DNA of 30,297 bases. Source: a virus. The translations under genes were made by a program, and so were the position numbers. The notes under the pieces were generated by a model. That model saw only the letters and a list, made by a program, of their open reading frames with translations, did no database searches and was not told the origin of the DNA. The DNA is taken from IMG/VR virus record IMGVR_UViG_3300032053_006351, positions 1 through 30,297 of that record; one strand, 5' to 3'. Positions 26,037 through 30,297 of the stretch are shown piece after piece (within the stretch, counting starts at the first letter, position 1; every line of letters starts with the position of its first letter).

Positions 26037-27107
26037 ATGGCAACGACAACAACTAACAAAAAATTCCCAGTTAAGAAAAGAGTACCTGGAAGAGTAAGAG
26101 CAATTACAACAAAAGCAGAAAAAGAATTATCTGTAGATGAAATTAAGAAAACAAAAAGAGCAGAAGCAAAAGATCTAGCGGTAGATTTACTTGCAGAAAA
26201 AGCTAAGAAGAAAATAGATGAAATGAAGCTTTTAAAAATAGAGCAAGAAAAATTAAAAAAAGAAGAAGAAAAAAAATCTGGAATTGAAATTACCGGAAAA
26301 GAAGTTACGTTAAATGGATATTTCAAACTTGAGTTAGGAACCTTTTCTATTCTTAAGCACAATGTAAAAAATAATATAAGCACTCTTCTTATAGGTCCAA
26401 CAGGTCTTGGTAAAACAGATATTGCAGTTAACATTGCAACAGTATTAAAAGTTCCTATTACTATATTCGATATGGGAACTATGACAGATCCAATTATGGG
26501 ACTTATTGGAACTCACGTTATCGAAGTTAAAGATGGTAAAACATATTCTGAATTTAAGAAGAGTAGATTCTCTGAGGTTATTCAGAAACCAGGTATAGTG
26601 CTTTTGGATGAGGTTAACCGTGCAGCTTCTGCAGCAAACAATCTCTTATTTCCATGTTTAGACTTTAGAAGAGAACTTCCTATGGAATATTCTTTTGGAG
26701 ATACTAAACCTATTTCTGTACACCCTCAGTGTGTTTTCTTTGCAACTGCAAATATAGGTTCTCAATATACAGGAACTCATAAATTGGATAGAGCATTAAT
26801 CGACAGGTTTATGATTATCGCAGTTGATGGTTTGTCACAAACACAAACTATTGCAACATTAAATGTTACACACCCAAAATTAAAGGATGTGGAAACTAAG
26901 AAGATTGTTGAAATATACAACAAGATAAACAAGGAGCATGATGATTTTAAAATAGGATTTAATTTGTCAATAAGACATTTGAAGACTGTTGCAACTCTTG
27001 TACAAAACAAGTTTACTATTTACGATGCTTATTATGCGATATGCAAAGGTCTTGGTGGACCAGAAGGATTAAAAGCAATTGAATCAATTTTAAGTTCTTC
27101 AAAATGA
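26037..27107 (+). CDS. MoxR/CobS-like AAA+ ATPase
   Basis: 356 aa. A basic N-terminus (TNKKFPVKKRVPGRV) and a charged coiled-coil-like region (30-82) precede the AAA+ core: Walker A GPTGLGKT (120-127), TMTDPIMGLIG, Walker B GIVLLDEVNRA (186-196), sensor 1 FFATANIGSQYTGT (about 235-247) and the MoxR arginine stretch LDRALIDRF (250-258). Related CobS proteins are cobaltochelatase subunits, but in phages they occur without the other cobalamin genes. It overlaps the VWA gene by ATGA; such MoxR-VWA pairs remodel or activate target proteins. Target unknown. Confidence 0.9.
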   Translation: MATTTTNKKFPVKKRVPGRVRAITTKAEKELSVDEIKKTKRAEAKDLAVDLLAEKAKKKIDEMKLLKIEQEKLKKEEEKKSGIEITGKEVTLNGYFKLELGTFSILKHNVKNNISTLLIGPTGLGKTDIAVNIATVLKVPITIFDMGTMTDPIMGLIGTHVIEVKDGKTYSEFKKSRFSEVIQKPGIVLLDEVNRAASAANNLLFPCLDFRRELPMEYSFGDTKPISVHPQCVFFATANIGSQYTGTHKLDRALIDRFMIIAVDGLSQTQTIATLNVTHPKLKDVETKKIVEIYNKINKEHDDFKIGFNLSIRHLKTVATLVQNKFTIYDAYYAICKGLGGPEGLKAIESILSSSK

Positions 27108-28828
27108 TAGGTTTCGATTTAATAGGAAAACAAAAATCTGGTAGTAGTGTCACACGCTGGGAAGATTCTTTCTTTGGTGGATATTATCGAACAGTAATGG
27201 ATTACCCTGAGGTGAACATAGATCGAAATGTGGATTTCGATTTTGGAACATTACCATATAGCAGTTATTACCTTAAAGAAAAAATCATGAAGATCTTTTT
27301 GTCAAAGGTAAAGAAGCATGGTTTAACACATGACATATTAAAAGATTCTAAAGTAGAAAGAAAATTTGATCCATGGGGAGATGTTATAATTGAATCTACA
27401 GTTAGTGCTATATCTAAAAAGAATGCAATAAGGAATGTCATTAATTTGGAACCTGAATTTGCTCCGATGTTTAAGCATTACCAGGAATTTATAGATGGAA
27501 CTCGTATTTATTTTCAGGTTAAAGACAAAAGCAGCCAAAGTGGGATGCCTCAAGAAAGTGGGATGCCTCAAGATAAGCCAGAAGATAAAGAAGATAAAGA
27601 AGAGCAAAACGAAAGTAATGACAGCGGGAAAGGAAAATCTGGGAAAGGGAAAGAAGAGGAAAAAGAGAAAGAAAAGAAAGAAGGTGGAAGTGGAAAATCT
27701 GAAGATGAAGAGAAGAAATCGGAAGAAGATAAATCCGAAGAAACAGGTGGTGGACAAAATTCAGAAGAAAATAAATCTGAAGAGGAGAAAGAGAAAGAAG
27801 AACGAGAGAAATTAGAAAAAGAATTAGAGGATGCACTTGAGGAAAGGAAGAAAGAATTAAAAGCTCAAAAGGAAAAGGAAAAAAACACAAAACTAAAACC
27901 ACCAACGGCTGCTGAAATAGCGCACATATATAATAACTTTAAAGAAGCTGTAAATAAAGTAACGGAAGAAACTATAGTATACAGTCATATTTCGGGTTTT
28001 AATAAGAGAGTTGGAATTGTGTATGAACACCCAAGAACGTCTGAAACTCATTTTGATACTTTGGATAAACGCATTGCCGATAATCTTCTTAAAATGCTTG
28101 ATATTTCTTTTGATCCTGCTAATGAAATCGTAAAGAACTTGAGACTTGGAAAATTAGATGTCGCAAAGATTGCAGAAGTTCCTGCCGGGAATATTTCTAT
28201 ATACAAGCAGGATGTTGAAAATCAAACAACAAAACCATTTAGCATTGTAATGTTGTGTGACGAATCTGGGAGCATGGGATGTGGTGATCATTATGGAAGT
28301 AATGGAAAAGGTGATGTGATAGGTGATAAATTATATTGTCAATACAGAATAGTTAAGCAATTGTATTTAGCTTTTTCTGATATTCTTCCACAAGAAAAGA
28401 TTCATGTGTATGGACATACAGGATCATCAACTCCGGACCTTTTTGTTTATCAAGATGCATATCGTCCAAACTTCACGAGAACTATTGATAATATGCTTGA
28501 TCATTATCATTCATCAAATTATGATGGACCTATAATTGAAGAGGTTTATAATCAAGTTAGAAAATCGACGAATGACAGAATTATTTTTATTGTTCTTTCA
28601 GATGGACAACCTGCCGGAAGAGATTATGGTGGAGCACCGGATATATTGAAGATGAAACAGATAATCGAGAAATGCAAGAGAGATGAGTTTGTAACGGTTG
28701 GTGTAGGTATTCAGTATTTCACACAAAAAGATCTCTATCAATATAGCACTGTTATAACAAACCTTGATGATATGGCAAAAAAAGTAAGTCATATTGTTAA
28801 CCATGTTGTTAAGACAGAGTTTCAATAA
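27104..28828 (+). CDS. CobT-like VWA-domain protein
   Basis: 574 aa partner of the ATPase. Residues 145-265 are extremely charged and of low complexity (runs of EEK, KEKE, GKGK), as in CobT/CoxE-like proteins. The C-terminal VWA domain has the MIDAS motif D386-E-S388-G-S390 (FSIVMLCDESGSMG) and FIVLSDGQPAGRDYGG as the later metal-site segment. With MoxR-type ATPases, VWA proteins act as substrate adaptors. The central region includes an 18-bp tandem repeat at 27537. The long minus-strand frames opposite the charged region are composition artefacts. Confidence 0.88.
   Translation: MIGFDLIGKQKSGSSVTRWEDSFFGGYYRTVMDYPEVNIDRNVDFDFGTLPYSSYYLKEKIMKIFLSKVKKHGLTHDILKDSKVERKFDPWGDVIIESTVSAISKKNAIRNVINLEPEFAPMFKHYQEFIDGTRIYFQVKDKSSQSGMPQESGMPQDKPEDKEDKEEQNESNDSGKGKSGKGKEEEKEKEKKEGGSGKSEDEEKKSEEDKSEETGGGQNSEENKSEEEKEKEEREKLEKELEDALEERKKELKAQKEKEKNTKLKPPTAAEIAHIYNNFKEAVNKVTEETIVYSHISGFNKRVGIVYEHPRTSETHFDTLDKRIADNLLKMLDISFDPANEIVKNLRLGKLDVAKIAEVPAGNISIYKQDVENQTTKPFSIVMLCDESGSMGCGDHYGSNGKGDVIGDKLYCQYRIVKQLYLAFSDILPQEKIHVYGHTGSSTPDLFVYQDAYRPNFTRTIDNMLDHYHSSNYDGPIIEEVYNQVRKSTNDRIIFIVLSDGQPAGRDYGGAPDILKMKQIIEKCKRDEFVTVGVGIQYFTQKDLYQYSTVITNLDDMAKKVSHIVNHVVKTEFQ
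27537..27572 (+). repeat. Tandem repeat 2 x 18 bp in the CobT-like gene
   Basis: AAAGTGGGATGCCTCAAG occurs twice in a row without mismatch, coding for two copies of SGMPQE/D just before the charged region. The match suggests a recent slip duplication; copy number may vary between isolates. Confidence 0.85.
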
Positions 28829-28846
28829 TTTTTTGTATATTTGTTC

Positions 28847-29170
28847 ATGGATCAAGAGATAAAAAGTAAACTGTTGGCATCATTTGTTCTTGTTGAAGAA
28901 GGTGAGTTAACTCCATTTAAGGCTATGAAGCAAATGGAAGAACTTATCGATGAAGGAACTGAGAAGCTTACATTTGGAGAATTAGAACAAGGAGATAAAT
29001 TTATTTGTTTTCCAAGACCAGGAGATAATTCCGGACATGGTGGTTACAAACCTGGTCATCGTATATTTTACAAGTGGCCAGATTTTAACGGTGGTTTTTG
29101 TTCAAAGAGTTTTACTGATGGAACATTTAGTACAACTCCTGATTCAATGGAAGTAATTAAAATTATTTAA
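28847..29170 (+). CDS. Hypothetical protein, 107 aa
   Basis: I prefer ATG 28847 (MDQEIKSKLL) over TTG 28841. The first 45 residues form a likely helical pair (ASFVLVEEGELTPFKAMKQMEELIDEG). The second part LTFGELEQGDKFICFPRPGDNSGHGG is a small beta domain of the F-(x)-E-L-(x)2-G-D-K-F type common among uncharacterised phage proteins. Function unknown. Confidence 0.7.
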   Translation: MDQEIKSKLLASFVLVEEGELTPFKAMKQMEELIDEGTEKLTFGELEQGDKFICFPRPGDNSGHGGYKPGHRIFYKWPDFNGGFCSKSFTDGTFSTTPDSMEVIKII

Positions 29171-29171
29171 C

Positions 29172-29387
29172 ATGGCATTAACGGATAAACAAGAAACGCT
29201 TGTTACAATATATCAAGTTGAAGTTTGGAAAGGCGAGGATTACATAAATGAGATTGATGGAGGAGGTCCAAGTGGAACAGAAGATTGGTATTCGCTTTGT
29301 CTTGGTTGGGCTCTTGGAAAAGGACTTAATCCAAAAGAAGCACATGAGTTTGCTTCACACATAAGGTATAACACAAACATGGGATAA
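29172..29387 (+). CDS. Hypothetical protein, 71 aa
   Basis: MALTDKQETLVTIYQVEVWKGEDYINEIDGGGPSGTEDWYSLCLGWALGKG... contains EDWYSLCLGWALGKGLNPKEAHEFASHIRY, a helix-turn-helix-like stretch without firm assignment. Stop overlaps the next ATG by one base. Confidence 0.65.
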   Translation: MALTDKQETLVTIYQVEVWKGEDYINEIDGGGPSGTEDWYSLCLGWALGKGLNPKEAHEFASHIRYNTNMG

Positions 29388-29554
29388 TGGCAGGAATAAG
29401 AACATTAAACAGTAAAGAAAAAATGCCATGGATATTCCAAAAGGCAGCTATAATGGATGCTAACGGTAAATACTATGCTACTAGGATAGGTTTAATATTA
29501 TGGATTAGATTGCAGTTTGGAAAAACAATCCATTATCAAATAACAATAGAATAA
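29387..29554 (+). CDS. Small hypothetical protein, 55 aa
   Basis: Starts on TAATG with the previous gene. MAGIRTLNSKEKMPWIFQKAAIMDANGKYYATRIGL... is basic with an aromatic middle and ends FGKTIHYQITIE. The overlap with one neighbour and the two-base gap to the other support a real gene. No family known. Confidence 0.55.
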   Translation: MAGIRTLNSKEKMPWIFQKAAIMDANGKYYATRIGLILWIRLQFGKTIHYQITIE

Positions 29555-29556
29555 TT

Positions 29557-29799
29557 ATGGACAGCGTAGATAAATGGCACGAAGAACAAGTAAGGAAGCA
29601 AACAATAGCTAATGAGCTTATGCCTACACTTATTGGTAAAACTTTGGAAGAAGCAAGAGAAGCTACAAATGAAAAGAAGCTTCAACATAGAGTTAGAATA
29701 CTCGATGGAAAAGGTTGTATAGGAACTTGTGATTTACAACCGTCAAGACTTAATTTCAATGTGGAAAAAAATATAGTAATTGATATTCACCTTGGATAA
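29557..29799 (+). CDS. Hypothetical protein, 80 aa, protease-inhibitor-like pattern
   Basis: An N-terminal helix (DSVDKWHEEQVRKQTIANELM) is followed by PTLIGKTLEEAREATNEKKLQHRVRILDGKG and a terminal LQPSRLNFNVEKNIVIDIHLG. The order 'L-x-G-x(4)-A, later R-x-N-(x)-V, terminal I-x-(x)-G' recalls the I78/potato-inhibitor-I fold. The similarity is only at pattern level, and a serine-protease inhibitor role is speculation. Confidence 0.6.
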   Translation: MDSVDKWHEEQVRKQTIANELMPTLIGKTLEEAREATNEKKLQHRVRILDGKGCIGTCDLQPSRLNFNVEKNIVIDIHLG

Positions 29800-30043
29800 G
29801 TTTCTTGATAAAACACAAAGTGTAATATTAAAATACAGACGTTGCAAAAACAATAAGTCTGGCATTAGCACTATGGATGTTTTAAGATTTATCCATCCAT
29901 GGGGTAAGATAGTAATAATTGATATTGTTCCTGCTGATAATTTTATATTAACGATTAATTACAAAGTAGGTGATATAGAATTATCAGAGCCTATTGAGAG
30001 ATTAATGGACACATATTATATGATGGAAAGAATAGGTAAATAA
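29780..30043 (+). CDS. Hypothetical protein, about 83-87 aa (TTG start)
   Basis: No ATG at the start: TTG 29780 (IFTLDKFLDK) or TTG 29792 (DKFLDK), the latter overlapping the previous stop. Product has KYRRCKNNKSGISTMDVLRFIHPWGKIVIIDIVPADNFILTINYKVG, a likely small beta domain, and a helical tail. No family recognised. The stop is four bases before tRNA-Arg. Confidence 0.55.
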   Translation: MIFTLDKFLDKTQSVILKYRRCKNNKSGISTMDVLRFIHPWGKIVIIDIVPADNFILTINYKVGDIELSEPIERLMDTYYMMERIGK

Positions 30044-30047
30044 AATT

Positions 30048-30121
30048 GGTCCCGTAGCTCAGCTGGATAGAGCACAGGTTTTCTAAACCTGCGGTCCTTG
30101 GTTCGAACCCAAGCGGGATCA
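30048..30121 (+). tRNA. tRNA-Arg (anticodon TCT), canonical
   Basis: Acceptor GGTCCCG/CGGGATC, D arm GCTCAGCTGGATAGAGC, anticodon arm CAGGT-TTTCTAA-ACCTG, T arm CTTGG-TTCGAAC-CCAAG. Unlike the arrays, it has no leader peptide or terminator directly in front. It duplicates the anticodon of the unusual tRNA at 25834. Confidence 0.96.
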
Positions 30122-30135
30122 CAAAAAATAAAGTT

Positions 30136-30195
30136 ATGTCAACATTTAATGTAAATATAGTAGTTAAAACAGTCACATATAAAATAAAAATATGA
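30136..30195 (+). CDS. Very small ORF, 19 aa
   Basis: MSTFNVNI...KIKI, overlapping the next ATG by ATGA (30192-30195). The overlap style is that of real genes here and could serve translational coupling, but the length makes chance likely. Confidence 0.25.
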   Translation: MSTFNVNIVVKTVTYKIKI

Positions 30196-30297
30196 AAGTA
30201 TTTGAAAAAGAAACCCAAGAGGTTGAAGTATTAAAGGATGTCGTTTGTGACTGTTGTGGAAAAACCTGCAAGGATGATATTAACTTGAACTTTGAAT
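30192..30297 (+). CDS. Zinc-ribbon-like protein, 3' end outside window
   Basis: ATG 30192, 35 codons visible. MKVFEKETQEVEVLKDVVCDCCGKTCKDD contains C-D-C-C-G-K-x-C, a probable half zinc ribbon as in many small phage and bacterial proteins. The rest is outside the window. Confidence 0.65.
   Translation, partial: MKVFEKETQEVEVLKDVVCDCCGKTCKDDINLNFE

Noticed and set aside
27338-27905. Long minus-strand open frames opposite the CobT-like gene
   Set aside because: They are the complement of a Glu/Lys-rich low-complexity region, which rarely contains stops on the other strand; the products are Phe/Leu/Ser runs.
28836-28843. TATATTTG just before the gene at 28847, like the -7 box of the other promoters
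   Set aside because: No T-rich box at the required 16-nt distance, and the ATG follows after three bases, which leaves almost no transcript leader. Probably chance.
1-30297. CRISPR arrays, insertion sequences and integration sites
   Set aside because: No regularly spaced direct repeats, transposase genes or integrase genes were seen.

Overview
The window looks like part of a large lytic phage genome infecting a Bacteroidetes (Flavobacteriia-like) host. It is AT-rich and almost entirely coded on the + strand. Genes are packed with ATGA/TAATG overlaps, and starts have A-rich upstream sequence with almost no Shine-Dalgarno. It carries about 19 tRNA or tRNA-like genes without encoded CCA, two aminoacyl-tRNA synthetases, an RNA ligase, two GIY-YIG homing endonucleases and many unrecognised small genes. 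The host group is suggested by the Bacteroidetes-style promoter (TAnnTTTG at -7) and by the glutamyl-tRNA synthetase, whose insert after KLSKR is of the Bacteroidetes type. No capsid, tail, terminase or replication gene is in view.

Layout. 1-1261: end of glutamyl-tRNA synthetase and a small gene. 1282-1458: the only minus-strand gene, a small lipoprotein. 1772-5265: promoter, long leader, tRNA array 1 (Pro, Phe, Pro, Gln-like, Phe, Val, Val), then a 61-aa protein, AlkB-like dioxygenase, metallophosphoesterase, RNA ligase, tRNA-Val(GAC) and a terminator. 5261-12838: GHKL ATPase, ATP-grasp protein, C4 zinc-finger protein, MetRS, peptidyl-tRNA hydrolase 2 and hypotheticals, in units split by terminator/promoter pairs. 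12886-21118: ATPase fragment, ADP-ribosylglycohydrolase, two zinc-peptidase-like proteins, a CoaB/aldolase fusion, a 702-aa unknown and DUF4031. 21120-22790: leader, tRNA array 2 (Trp, Trp-anticodon type II, His, Ile-TAT) with homing endonuclease 1. 22818-24193: three proteins with a T4-like capsid-targeting N-terminus plus a membrane protein. 24195-25952: leader, tRNA array 3 (Ile, Ile, four Arg) with homing endonuclease 2. 26037-28828: CobS/CobT-like MoxR ATPase and VWA pair. 28847-30297: small proteins, tRNA-Arg(TCT) and a partial zinc-ribbon gene.

Main discovery. Each of the three tRNA arrays is preceded by the same promoter (T-rich box, exactly 16 nt, TAYATTTG), a 25-33 codon leader ORF, and a strong intrinsic terminator ending 8-15 nt before the first tRNA. 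The leader codons match the tRNAs of the array behind them: FNPQFQFQFVVPF before Pro/Phe/Gln-like/Val, HIHEHQIWH before Trp/His/Ile (with ATA codons, and a tRNA-Ile TAT), IISRIIRRR before Ile/Arg. In each leader a segment just after the cognate codon run can pair with the 5' arm of the terminator (antiterminator), and a small hairpin abuts that segment. This is the architecture of trp/his-type ribosome-mediated attenuation applied to phage tRNA genes. Loss of a tRNA species would stall the leader ribosome and switch on replacement tRNAs and, in array 1, RNA-repair-like enzymes.

Other notable points: a group of tRNAs with a reduced D region and a conserved extra module between the anticodon and T arms; conserved hairpins with a GATATATAAAA loop before both homing endonuclease genes; a probable one-base frameshift in a secreted protein gene; and ATPase halves encoded separately in reversed order.
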